NCBI RefSeq assembly: GCF_009796785.1
Contig: NZ_CP047026.1
Coordinates: 868,001-932,000 of the forward strand
DNA length: 64,000 bases
Origin: Polaribacter sp. L3A8
GTDB taxonomy: Bacteria > Bacteroidota > Bacteroidia > Flavobacteriales > Flavobacteriaceae
Direction: 5' to 3'
How positions within the stretch are numbered: position 1 is the stretch's first letter; each line of letters starts with the position of its first letter. The translations under genes and the position numbers were made by a program. Under the pieces are notes generated by a model, which saw only the letters and a list, made by a program, of their open reading frames with translations, had not been told where the DNA came from and searched no databases. Shown in pieces: positions 17,424 to 24,185 of this stretch.

Positions 17424-18572
17424 ATGAAAATTACTTTAAAAAAGAAAAAACTCAACACAGGTAAATATAGTTTATTTATAGAATATTATAAAGGTACTAT
17501 TGTTGACAATAATGGAAAATCTAAACACAATCGAGAATTTGAATATTTAAAAAAATATTTGATAATTGACCCTAAATCAAAAAAGGAAAAAGACAGTAAC
17601 AAAGAAACTCTTGAACTAGCTGAAAAAATACTTTCAATAAGACAAGCTGATTACCACCAGGGTAAATATAAAATTCAGAATGGAAATAAAAGTAAACATA
17701 GTTTTCTTCAATTTTATAAATTGAAAAAAGAAGAACGCTATCAATCTGAAAAAAATTACGATAACTGGGAAGCTGCTGAAAAACACATTGAAAAATTCTG
17801 TTCTATCAACACAACTTTTGAAGACGTAAATATTGACTTTGTTAAGAATTTTCAAAAATTCCTACATACAAAAGCGGTTGCTAAATCAGGTTCTCCCCTA
17901 GCCCAAAATACAAAACATACATATTACAATAAATTTAAAGCTTGTTTAAATGCAGCTTTTGAAGAAGGATACCTCAATGAGAATATTGTAAGTAAAGTTA
18001 AAAGTATTCCTATGGGTGAAACTCATAGAGAATATTTATCTATTGATGAGCTACAAGCGCTATCAAAAACTGAATGTAAAATTCCTGTATTAAAATCCGC
18101 TTTTATATTCAGTTGTTTAAGTGGAATTCGTTGGTCTGATATAAATAAAATGATATGGAGTGAAATTAGAGACGAAGGAAAAGATGAAGACGGAAAAGAC
18201 ATTCATCGATTAGTTTTTTCTCAAAAGAAAACTAATGGAGTTGAATATTTATATCTATCTAAACAAGCCAGAGAATTATTAGGGGAAAGAAAAGATGAAA
18301 ACGACAGAGTTTTTGTAAACCTACATTACAGCGCACAAATGAATTTGATTCTTTTACGTTGGTGCATGTTTGCTGGAATTACAAAGCATATAACTTTTCA
18401 TTCTGCCCGTCACACAAATGCTGTATTACTTTTAGAGAATGGAGCAGACATCTACACAGTGTCTAAAAGACTGGGGCACAAAGAAATACGCACCACAGAA
18501 ATTTACGCCAAGATCATTGATAAAAAAATGAAAGAAGCTGCGACCTTAATACCTGAATTAAATATTTTATAA
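17424..18572 (+). CDS. Tyrosine-type site-specific integrase
   Basis: This 382-aa protein should integrate and excise the element at the mnmE 3' end. It has an N-terminal arm-binding part, a SAM-like core-binding domain (about 80-180) and a catalytic domain with the first Arg in SGIRWSDINK, HSARHT (HxxR), LGHKEIRTTEIYAKI (His and nucleophilic Tyr). All catalytic residues are present. It reads away from mnmE. The membrane-protein gene follows after 2 nt. Confidence 0.93.
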   Translation: MKITLKKKKLNTGKYSLFIEYYKGTIVDNNGKSKHNREFEYLKKYLIIDPKSKKEKDSNKETLELAEKILSIRQADYHQGKYKIQNGNKSKHSFLQFYKLKKEERYQSEKNYDNWEAAEKHIEKFCSINTTFEDVNIDFVKNFQKFLHTKAVAKSGSPLAQNTKHTYYNKFKACLNAAFEEGYLNENIVSKVKSIPMGETHREYLSIDELQALSKTECKIPVLKSAFIFSCLSGIRWSDINKMIWSEIRDEGKDEDGKDIHRLVFSQKKTNGVEYLYLSKQARELLGERKDENDRVFVNLHYSAQMNLILLRWCMFAGITKHITFHSARHTNAVLLLENGADIYTVSKRLGHKEIRTTEIYAKIIDKKMKEAATLIPELNIL

Positions 18573-18574
18573 TT

Positions 18575-19294
18575 ATGAGTATATTATCAATTATTTATAT
18601 AATAGGTTATTCTGCAACAATTATTATATTTTGTTTGGGAATTACAAAATTTTTCACTCCTATTTTATTTACTATAGGTAAAAAAATATTTAACCTAAAC
18701 CCAGAATATTTTATAAAAACGTTTTTCCTTTTAGCAATGGTTTTGGCTTTAAAAGGGGTTTTCTTTAGGACAGAATGGATTGTAATAACATATATATTTA
18801 ATCTTTTTTCTTTTATTATGTTAATTATATATGTATATAAATTTTCTTCAATAAAGCATACGGTTGAAAAATTTAAGAAGTCAAAAGAAAAGAAAACTAT
18901 AACAAAAAATAAGGTTAATTCAAATAATGAGGAATTAATCAAATACTTAAAAGGATTATTTTCAAGAGGGAAAAAAGAAGATAACATCAACATCCTACTA
19001 TCTAACTTAATTAATGGTAATTTTGAAAACTACCAAAAAGGAACTCTAATATTTGATTCAACAATAAAAATTAATGCAAGTAGAGTTCTATTTCAACTTA
19101 AAGAAAACGGTAATTTCGATGATAATATGTTGCAAGGAATATATCTAAACAAATACATTAAAATGTTTGATGGAGAATCAGACATTTATTTAAATTCTGA
19201 AGATTTCACGAAACATGCGAGTAAATTTTCAACAACTGGAAAAACTGCAACAGCATTAAAAACAGATAAAATCACACTCCCTTTTCTCAAATAA
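18575..19294 (+). CDS. Membrane protein of unknown function in the mobile element
   Basis: This 239-aa protein has three hydrophobic segments in the first 95 residues, then a lysine-rich linker (KFKKSKEKKTITKNK) and a soluble C-terminal part of about 130 residues. It starts 2 nt after the integrase stop, so the two are co-transcribed. I do not recognise the family. It may be a surface-exclusion, cargo or regulatory protein; nothing in the sequence decides this. Confidence 0.7.
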   Translation: MSILSIIYIIGYSATIIIFCLGITKFFTPILFTIGKKIFNLNPEYFIKTFFLLAMVLALKGVFFRTEWIVITYIFNLFSFIMLIIYVYKFSSIKHTVEKFKKSKEKKTITKNKVNSNNEELIKYLKGLFSRGKKEDNINILLSNLINGNFENYQKGTLIFDSTIKINASRVLFQLKENGNFDDNMLQGIYLNKYIKMFDGESDIYLNSEDFTKHASKFSTTGKTATALKTDKITLPFLK

Positions 19295-19346
19295 TCTCAT
19301 TAAGTCTTATTCCATCTCAAATCAAAAAACACCTTTCCTTTAGTTC

Positions 19347-19354
19347 TACCTTTG
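19347..19354 (+). promoter_or_regulatory. -7 promoter element for the excisionase-like gene
   Basis: TACCTTTG matches TAnnTTTG exactly and lies 64 nt before the ATG. It overlaps the first of three CCTTTGTT-type repeats, so binding there could block transcription. Confidence 0.4.
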
Positions 19355-19392
19355 TTTCGAATTCATAATAAAAGAAAACAAAGGCCTTTGTT
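19349..19392. promoter_or_regulatory. Operator-like CCTTTGTT repeats
   Basis: CCTTTGTTT at 19349-19357 is followed by its reverse complement AAACAAAGG at 19376-19384 and another CCTTTGTT at 19385-19392. The last two form a perfect 16-bp palindrome (19377-19392). The set sits on the promoter of the excisionase-like gene and is a likely autoregulatory site. Confidence 0.45.
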
Positions 19393-19418
19393 CATTATTA
19401 ATTTTTAAAAGAATAAAA

Positions 19419-19706
19419 ATGAACATTATTGAACTAAATCAACGATTTGATAAATTAGAAAAACTTCTATTATCAAATAAAACAGTACTTACATTTGAAG
19501 AAGGTTGTGAATACACTTCCATAAAACCTAGTTACATGTATAAGTTAACTAGTACTAAATCTATACCCCATAGTAAACCTAATGGTAAAGTAATTTTCTT
19601 CAACAAAGAAAAACTAGAATCTTGGATGCTTCAGAACGAAATAAAATCTAAACAAGATATAGAGTCTGAAGCCCTCTCTTACACTCTTAAAAACAGAAAA
19701 TCTTAG
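19419..19706 (+). CDS. Excisionase-like helix-turn-helix protein
   Basis: This 95-aa protein carries a MerR/HTH_17-type DNA-binding domain. FEEGCEYTSIKPSYMYKLTS is the helix-turn-helix, followed by the PHSKPNGKVIFFNKEKLESWM wing. The pattern is typical of small Xis-like proteins encoded in Bacteroidota mobile elements, which help the integrase excise or repress early genes. Its own promoter region has palindromic repeats. A terminator overlaps its stop codon. Confidence 0.82.
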   Translation: MNIIELNQRFDKLEKLLLSNKTVLTFEEGCEYTSIKPSYMYKLTSTKSIPHSKPNGKVIFFNKEKLESWMLQNEIKSKQDIESEALSYTLKNRKS

Positions 19707-19726
19707 AGTAACCGCTCTAAGATTTT
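19697..19726 (+). terminator. Terminator after the excisionase-like gene
   Basis: A perfect 12-bp stem (19697-19708 with 19715-19726) has a 6-nt loop and ends in T-rich sequence. Its left arm includes the stop codon. Confidence 0.8.
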
Positions 19727-19833
19727 TAAATATTTTCTTTTTCTTTAAAACAGTATTAATCTATACAGAATCTACAATACAAAGGTAGGTTTAAAGCTCT
19801 ATTCGCAAAAATAGATTTCCAAAAACAAAAAAA

Positions 19834-20250
19834 ATGAATAATGTTAGGAATAACATACGAAAGAATTTTACGATAGCTCCTAATGAATTAATTAATGATA
19901 ATAATATTACTGATAGAGCCCGATTTTTATTCATTTACATGAGTTCTAAACCTCATGATTGGGTTTACTACAATCGTCAGCTTTCCAATGCCTTAAACTA
20001 CTCAATTGACACTTTAAGGAAATATTTAAAAGAATTGATTGTTTCTGGTTGGATAATTAAAGAAAAACAGAAAAGAACATCTGGAAAATTTACCTCAAAC
20101 ACATACATATTAAATTCTGAACCAGTAATGATTTTACCGTGTCGGAAAAATACCGACACGGTAAATTTCTGTGACGGAAAAAACAAGAGACTTAGTAATA
20201 AAGAATATACAAAGAAAGAAAATATAAAAAGAAAGAATTTAATTATTTAA
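19834..20250 (+). CDS. Winged-helix replication-type protein
   Basis: This 138-aa protein has a helix-turn-helix of the phage or plasmid replication-initiator kind: DRARFLFIYMSSKPHDWVYY, NRQLSNALNYSIDTLRKYLKEL, then SGWIIKEKQKRTSGKFTSNTY. Such proteins often bind origins. A DnaC-like helicase-loader gene starts 24 nt downstream. Its gene contains a perfect 13-bp inverted repeat (20133-20165), which may be an origin or operator. The C-terminal tail is short and lysine-rich. Replication-initiation activity is inferred. Confidence 0.7.
   Translation: MNNVRNNIRKNFTIAPNELINDNNITDRARFLFIYMSSKPHDWVYYNRQLSNALNYSIDTLRKYLKELIVSGWIIKEKQKRTSGKFTSNTYILNSEPVMILPCRKNTDTVNFCDGKNKRLSNKEYTKKENIKRKNLII
20133..20165. 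repeat. Perfect 13-bp inverted repeat inside the replication-type gene
   Basis: TTTACCGTGTCGG (20133-20145) is the exact reverse complement of CCGACACGGTAAA (20153-20165), separated by 7 nt. It is much more GC-rich than the surroundings. A similar half-site (CTGTGACGGAAAA) follows at about 20169. The position inside a DNA-binding gene fits an origin or self-regulatory site. Confidence 0.7.
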
Positions 20251-20274
20251 AAAATTAAAAATTTTAAGAAAATC

Positions 20275-20961
20275 ATGAGTATAAAATCTGTGCATAAAAT
20301 TCTTCAAAATATGAATACGGAAAAAATAAAAAAAGTTGCGCAAAAAAAAGAAAAATTTATGACGACAAATCAATTAAAAGAACTTTTCAATAAAGAGGCA
20401 AAAAAGCATTATGCTATTAAAAGAAGATCTTTCGAAGTAGATGATAATAATAAACAATTTTTGAATGCTTTTTGTAAATACTTTGCCCAAGATTCTACTT
20501 TTGAAACAGAACATAATGGAGATTTAAATAAAGGCTTATTTGTTTTTGGAAATAATGGTACAGGCAAAACTTCAAGTTTTAAAATTATTCAGAACATATC
20601 AAAACTATATACTATTAAACAATTATGGGTACCTATGATTTCTACCCAAAATGTAATTCAACAATTCAATCTTTCAGAAAGCAATAAAAAGGATTATATC
20701 ATTAAATATTATACTAAAGGCAAATATTTATTTGATGATTTAGGATCTGAAAAAGAAGCTTCAAACTATGGGAAAGAAGATATTTTTATAAGGATTTTAG
20801 AACATAGATATAATGAATTTATAAGCAAAGGAACAAGAACTTTTATAACTTCAAACTTAAACCTTGAAGAAATAAAAGAAAGGTATGGTGTAAGAGTTTA
20901 CGATCGTTTTTATCAAATGTTTAATCAAATTAAACTTGATGGAGAAAGTAGAAGGTTATAA
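20275..20961 (+). CDS. DnaC/IstB-like AAA+ ATPase (helicase loader type)
   Basis: This 228-aa protein has Walker A GNNGTGKTS at about residues 98-106, Walker B YLFDDLGSE, and a sensor stretch TFITSNLNLEEIKERYG that ends in an arginine-rich VRVYDRFYQMF. These fit the DnaC/IstB family, which loads replicative helicase onto DNA. Paired with the winged-helix protein just upstream, it suggests that the excised element can replicate. No transposase lies beside it, so an IstB role in an insertion sequence is unlikely. Confidence 0.83.
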   Translation: MSIKSVHKILQNMNTEKIKKVAQKKEKFMTTNQLKELFNKEAKKHYAIKRRSFEVDDNNKQFLNAFCKYFAQDSTFETEHNGDLNKGLFVFGNNGTGKTSSFKIIQNISKLYTIKQLWVPMISTQNVIQQFNLSESNKKDYIIKYYTKGKYLFDDLGSEKEASNYGKEDIFIRILEHRYNEFISKGTRTFITSNLNLEEIKERYGVRVYDRFYQMFNQIKLDGESRRL

Positions 20962-21029
20962 AATATTCAAGATAAAATGCATTCTTAAGAAGCAGTTTTG
21001 TTTGCGTACTGAAATGTGTTAAGAATTAA

Positions 21030-21122
21030 GCAAGTAGAACAGGGGCTGCAAAAAAATATTGCCCCTATTCGACTTGCCCTACGGGGTTTAAAACACTGAC
21101 ATTATTGACTTTAGGTCAATAA
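21030..21122. other. Candidate origin of transfer (oriT)
   Basis: Two inverted repeats lie in the 238-bp gap before the mobilisation genes. The first is an imperfect 17-bp pair (21030-21046 with 21061-21077, two mismatches) around a 14-nt A-rich loop. The second is TTATTGAC/GTCAATAA (21102-21109 with 21115-21122). Between them is ACGGGGTTTAAAACACTGAC. Repeats beside a nick region just upstream of relaxase genes are typical of oriT. The first hairpin could instead be a terminator for the replication genes. Confidence 0.45.
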
Positions 21123-21199
21123 CAAAGAATATAATATTTTATAATAGAATTATAAACGAACAACCAACACACTGATTACCAGCAACAAAAAATATAAAT

Positions 21200-21706
21200 A
21201 TGAAGAAAAAAAGCATTTTAATTAAAGAATTTCATCATAAAGAACTGGTGAAGATTTCTAAAACTTTTGGTTCACAATATGGAGATTTAATTGAATCTAT
21301 GATTCTCTATTTCAAGAAAACAGGTATTAATCCAATAGAAGCAATTAATGAAAACCCTGCTGCTATGGTAAAGGTTTTAGATAAGAGAATTGTATCGTTT
21401 TTAAAAGTACAAGAACGAGATATTTTAAAACCATTAAGAAATGAAGTTTATGAAAATTCTAAAGAACAAAAAGAACAATTTTCAAATTTATCAAAATGGG
21501 TAAAAGATGCTGTAATAAAAATAAATGATTTTGATAAAAGTAGAACAAAAGATATTACAAAAGAGCTAGGTAAACTTAAAGAAGAATTAAATAAAGTTGA
21601 AAGAAAAATATACAAACAACAGGATGCTTTTATAGAAATCGCTAAACTAATTGATGCTAAAAATAAATCTGGAATTAAAGGAACTCTTAAATCTATTTTT
21701 GAATAA
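21200..21706 (+). CDS. BfmA/BtgA-like mobilisation accessory protein
   Basis: This 168-aa protein looks like the BfmA/BtgA family of Bacteroidota mobilisation proteins. It has an N-terminal ribbon-helix-helix-like part (LIESMILYFKKTGINP), the segment FLKVQERDILKPL, and a long C-terminal coiled coil rich in K and E (about 100-155). Such proteins bind oriT and help the relaxase. The relaxase-type gene begins one base after its stop codon. Family assignment is from pattern memory. Confidence 0.72.
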   Translation: MKKKSILIKEFHHKELVKISKTFGSQYGDLIESMILYFKKTGINPIEAINENPAAMVKVLDKRIVSFLKVQERDILKPLRNEVYENSKEQKEQFSNLSKWVKDAVIKINDFDKSRTKDITKELGKLKEELNKVERKIYKQQDAFIEIAKLIDAKNKSGIKGTLKSIFE

Positions 21707-21707
21707 T

Positions 21708-22628
21708 ATGCCAATAAGCAAACCACATAGTACACTAGGCGCTACAAATATCTCTAGTTGTAGTGATCTAGCGATGTATCTAGAAAAAGAAAACAATGAC
21801 CTAGATATGCTCTTACAAAAGATGAATTCAATTGATGAAAAAAGAGAAATTGAAAGCAGAAAACAATTCTTTTTTTCTCATTCTAAGAACAACATTAGTA
21901 CCAACGAAGTAATCTCAAGTATTGATAAAAATATAAAAAAACTTGGAAAAACAGATGCAAAATATTTCGCACCAACAATCAGTTTTAGTCAACAAGAATT
22001 AAAGCACATTATACAATCGGTTACAGACAAAAAAGAAGTTAAAAATGTTTGGGAACTAAATATCAATGAATATGAATTGTTTAATGATAAAATTAAAGGA
22101 TATACAAAGTTGATAATGACAAATTATGCCAAGAATTTTAATAGAGAAAACAAAGGATTAAAATCAGGCGATGACTTAGTTTATTTTGCAAAAATAGAGC
22201 ATTTCAGAAAGTTTAAAGGAACAGATGAAGAAGTTAAAAAAAGGATACATAAAGCAGGAGATTATAAACCAGAAATCAATTCTCATGTCCATTTAGTCGT
22301 TAGCAGAAAAGACAAGACTCAAAAATTAAAATTAACTCCTACAACCAAAGAACGCTCTATAACTAGAAGTATTGGAGGAAACACATATCATGTTGGTTTT
22401 GATAGAATGAAATGGATTAACATGAATGAAAAAAGTTTTGATATTTTTTTCCAATACAAACGAAAAGAACGAGAGAAATTTATCAATCAATGTATACTAA
22501 AAAATGGTTCTCCTAAAGAAAAAGAAGCGCTTTTAAAAGAAATAGAAACTAGAGAACAAACAATTGAAAATACTACAAATTATGGCCAAAATGATACTCG
22601 TAACACATCAAAAGGTAGGAGTTGGTAA
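21708..22628 (+). CDS. Relaxase-type mobilisation protein (DUF5712/BtgB-like)
   Basis: From ATG 21708 (MPISKPHSTLGATNISS) the protein has 306 aa. The centre holds KIEHFRKFKG and, after a short gap, INSHVHLVVSRKDK. The HVH followed by a hydrophobic strand matches the metal-binding histidine motif of rolling-circle or Mob relaxases, which nick oriT and attach through a Tyr. The order BfmA-like then this protein is the usual pair in small Bacteroidota elements. A longer frame from TTG 21651 overlaps the upstream gene and is less likely. Its 3' end overlaps the ParA stub. Confidence 0.72.
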   Translation: MPISKPHSTLGATNISSCSDLAMYLEKENNDLDMLLQKMNSIDEKREIESRKQFFFSHSKNNISTNEVISSIDKNIKKLGKTDAKYFAPTISFSQQELKHIIQSVTDKKEVKNVWELNINEYELFNDKIKGYTKLIMTNYAKNFNRENKGLKSGDDLVYFAKIEHFRKFKGTDEEVKKRIHKAGDYKPEINSHVHLVVSRKDKTQKLKLTPTTKERSITRSIGGNTYHVGFDRMKWINMNEKSFDIFFQYKRKEREKFINQCILKNGSPKEKEALLKEIETREQTIENTTNYGQNDTRNTSKGRSW

Positions 22629-22752
22629 AAGTACTCTTACATTTAACCTTGCTCAAAATATTTATAACAATGCAAAAATAGCTCTTTTAGATTTTGATAT
22701 TATCTCTTTTAAAGGTGAAACAAAAAGTATTTCTAATTTAGAACTAAAATAA
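22582..22752 (+). pseudogene. N-terminal stub of a ParA-type partition ATPase
   Basis: This 56-codon frame begins MAKMILVTHQKVGVGKSTLTFNLAQ, a deviant Walker A of the ParA/MinD class (normally KGGVGKST; here the first Gly is Val). It continues to ALLDFDI and stops. Real ParA proteins are about 200-250 aa, so the switch regions and the Walker B aspartate are missing. The frame overlaps the relaxase 3' end by 47 nt. Such a ParA gene often follows the mobilisation genes, so this looks like a deletion remnant. Confidence 0.65.
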
Positions 22753-23129
22753 CTATTCTTAAACTCAATATATATTTAAGTTTATATATACTCTCATAAA
22801 TATATAGTTGCTTGTTTATATTTAAATATACTAATATAAATACATAAGAATCTTTTTTTCCTTTTCTCAAAAATCATATAATGAATCCTAAAAAAATACT
22901 TAAATTTGTAAAAAACAAAATATGATATAAAAAAATATAACATAATAATATTAAGCTTTTTAGCTTACAATTAAGGTTTAAGAAAATCGCCAATTTTTTA
23001 AAAATCGACCAAATTGTAGTTAAAACGCTCACGCTTCGGCGTGAGCTGTTTTACATGGTCGATTGGGTGTTTGGCGATACCTCTAAAACTTGTAAATTCA
23101 GTCTCACGCTTTTTTTGTACCCAAAACTT
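22753..23129. other. AT-rich gap with a nested hairpin
   Basis: This 377-bp stretch has no convincing gene. Positions 22753-22980 are almost pure A/T with many short TATA-type runs. At 22986-23078 there is a three-tier nested inverted repeat (listed separately). The remainder is the leader of the small zinc-ribbon gene. Confidence 0.6.
22986..23078. repeat. Three-tier nested inverted repeat, 93 nt
   Basis: Stem A is ATCGCCAA/TTGGCGAT (22986-22993 with 23071-23078). Stem B is AATCGACCA/TGGTCGATT (23003-23011 with 23056-23064). Stem C is TAAAAC/GTTTTA capped by GCTCACGC-TTCG-GCGTGAGC (23021-23053). All are perfect except for one bulged T. Stems A and B share an ATCG(A)CCA core, so the unit may be four protein-binding boxes around a hairpin, or one folded RNA leader for the next gene. 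Confidence 0.7.
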
Positions 23130-23468
23130 ATGAAACAATTAGCACTAATACCGAACAAGACTATATCCAAAAAAGAAATCAAAATGCTTGAAGACTATTG
23201 GGCTATTGAGGAAAACAACAGAATTGAAATTTTTGTACTTACAAATAACGAGTTCTTAAAAAAATATATTGATACAGGTTATTTTTCGAATTTAAGAAAT
23301 ATAGAAATTTTAGCAATCTATCAAGTTGAAGAATGTAATGTTTGCCTAAACTCTTTTAATATCGTAATAAATGATAGAGCCCATTTAGAATCTTACAGCC
23401 AATCTAAAAATAAATGTTGTCGTGTTTGCGGACATTTTCAATCTTCCATAGAAAATTCAAAACAATAA
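23130..23468 (+). CDS. Small protein with two Cys pairs (zinc-ribbon-like)
   Basis: From ATG 23130 (MKQLALIPNKTISKKEIKML) the protein has 112 aa. An upstream ATG at 23055 falls inside the nested hairpin and is unlikely. The middle looks alpha/beta (RIEIFVLTNNEFLKKYIDTG). The C-terminal third has ECNVCLNSF and NKCCRVCGHFQ, two Cys pairs that could bind zinc. No family is recognised. It is one of two cargo genes after the mobilisation block. Confidence 0.6.
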   Translation: MKQLALIPNKTISKKEIKMLEDYWAIEENNRIEIFVLTNNEFLKKYIDTGYFSNLRNIEILAIYQVEECNVCLNSFNIVINDRAHLESYSQSKNKCCRVCGHFQSSIENSKQ

Positions 23469-23499
23469 TTTTAAATACTAAATCACTAAACAAATAATT

Positions 23500-24045
23500 A
23501 TGAAAACAAAAATGAAAAAAATTTTAATAGTACTTTCACTTATAATAGTTGCTTCTTGCAATAATCAAAAATTAGATAAAGAGAAAATTAAAAAACTTTA
23601 TAATAATTGTGTGTCAAAAGAACTTCACAAAGATGTTATTCTAGAGAAATTAATATTGGGTAATAAAAGGATTCTAAATCCTAAAATTAAATCAAATAAT
23701 TCTATAAAATGTTACAAAAAATTAGAAGAGTTAGGCTTAATTAAAATAGAAAGTAGTAACACTAGTTTTATGGGTTATGAGCAATATAATATAAGTATTA
23801 CAGAGAAAGGAAAACCTTTTTTAGTAAAAGTAAAAGGTAAAGATTTTGTGATATGTTACAATAAGGAAATAGAGGATGTAAAAAATATAGTTACAAATGA
23901 TAACTTACCATTTGCTCAAGCAAATATTATTTTTAAAAAAACAAATGCTACTCCATTTTCATCGTTAAGTAGCAAAGAGAATGAAAAAATATTAGTTAAT
24001 TTAAAGAAAACAGAAAAAGGTTGGACTCTTTGCGATAATAATTAG
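23500..24045 (+). CDS. Lipoprotein of unknown function (181 aa)
   Basis: A signal peptide ends in the lipobox VASC (Cys 20), so the protein should be membrane-anchored outside the cytoplasm. The body has a pattern like a winged helix (CYKKLEELGLIKIESS...YNISITEKGKPFL) and three further Cys. It starts 31 nt after the zinc-ribbon-like gene. The role is unknown; small cargo lipoproteins in mobile elements sometimes act in exclusion or defence, but nothing here proves that. Confidence 0.72.
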   Translation: MKTKMKKILIVLSLIIVASCNNQKLDKEKIKKLYNNCVSKELHKDVILEKLILGNKRILNPKIKSNNSIKCYKKLEELGLIKIESSNTSFMGYEQYNISITEKGKPFLVKVKGKDFVICYNKEIEDVKNIVTNDNLPFAQANIIFKKTNATPFSSLSSKENEKILVNLKKTEKGWTLCDNN

Positions 24046-24097
24046 AGATCAAAATCACTTGTAGTATATAGCCTGCCGCTAGGGCTCATTTTAAAAA

Positions 24098-24137
24098 AGT
24101 TTGATTTTGAAGCTCTAGTTGAAAAAAAAATCAAACT
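24098..24137. terminator. Hairpin after the cargo lipoprotein gene
   Basis: AGTTTGATTTT (24098-24108) pairs with AAAATCAAACT (24127-24137), and the flanks (TTTTAAAA left, TTTTCAAAA right) extend the pairing loosely. A smaller hairpin (AGCC/GGCT, 24070-24086) precedes it. It probably terminates the cargo genes. Confidence 0.45.
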
Positions 24138-24158
24138 CTTTTCAAAACGGAAAATATT

Positions 24159-24171
24159 GTCAAACAAAATA
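24159..24171 (+). repeat. Copy of the attL-side repeat
   Basis: GTCAAACAAAATA is identical to 17278-17290 beside attL. It could be an integrase arm site near the right end of the element. A 13-nt A-rich match can also occur by chance. Confidence 0.3.
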
Positions 24172-24185
24172 ATTAATTTAACAAC

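Larger units (their letters stand above)
17254..24180. mobile_element. Integrative mobilisable element inserted at mnmE (right end uncertain)
   Basis: The block starts at the mnmE 3' end and carries, in order, a tyrosine integrase, a membrane protein, an excisionase-like protein, a winged-helix replication-type protein, a DnaC-like ATPase, an oriT-like region, BfmA/BtgA-type and relaxase-type mobilisation proteins, a ParA stub, and two cargo genes. All genes read rightward. It lacks conjugation (Tra) genes, so it would need a helper element. The right boundary near 24180 is a guess, based on a 13-nt match to the repeats next to attL. The defence genes to the right could also belong to it. Confidence 0.6.

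Noticed and set aside
20275..20961. IstB protein of an IS21-type insertion sequence
   Set aside because: There is no IstA transposase and there are no terminal repeats. The neighbour is a replication-type protein.
22986..23078. Integron attC site
   Set aside because: The geometry is similar, but the attC end sequences (RYYYAAC/GTTRRRY) and an IntI gene are absent, so I do not call it attC.
23055..23129. Upstream start for the zinc-ribbon-like gene
   Set aside because: That ATG lies in the right arm of the nested hairpin, and the extension (MVDWVFGDTSKT) has no coding character.
17254..24180. Full conjugative element
   Set aside because: No Tra, T4SS or coupling-protein genes are present, so only mobilisation is supported.
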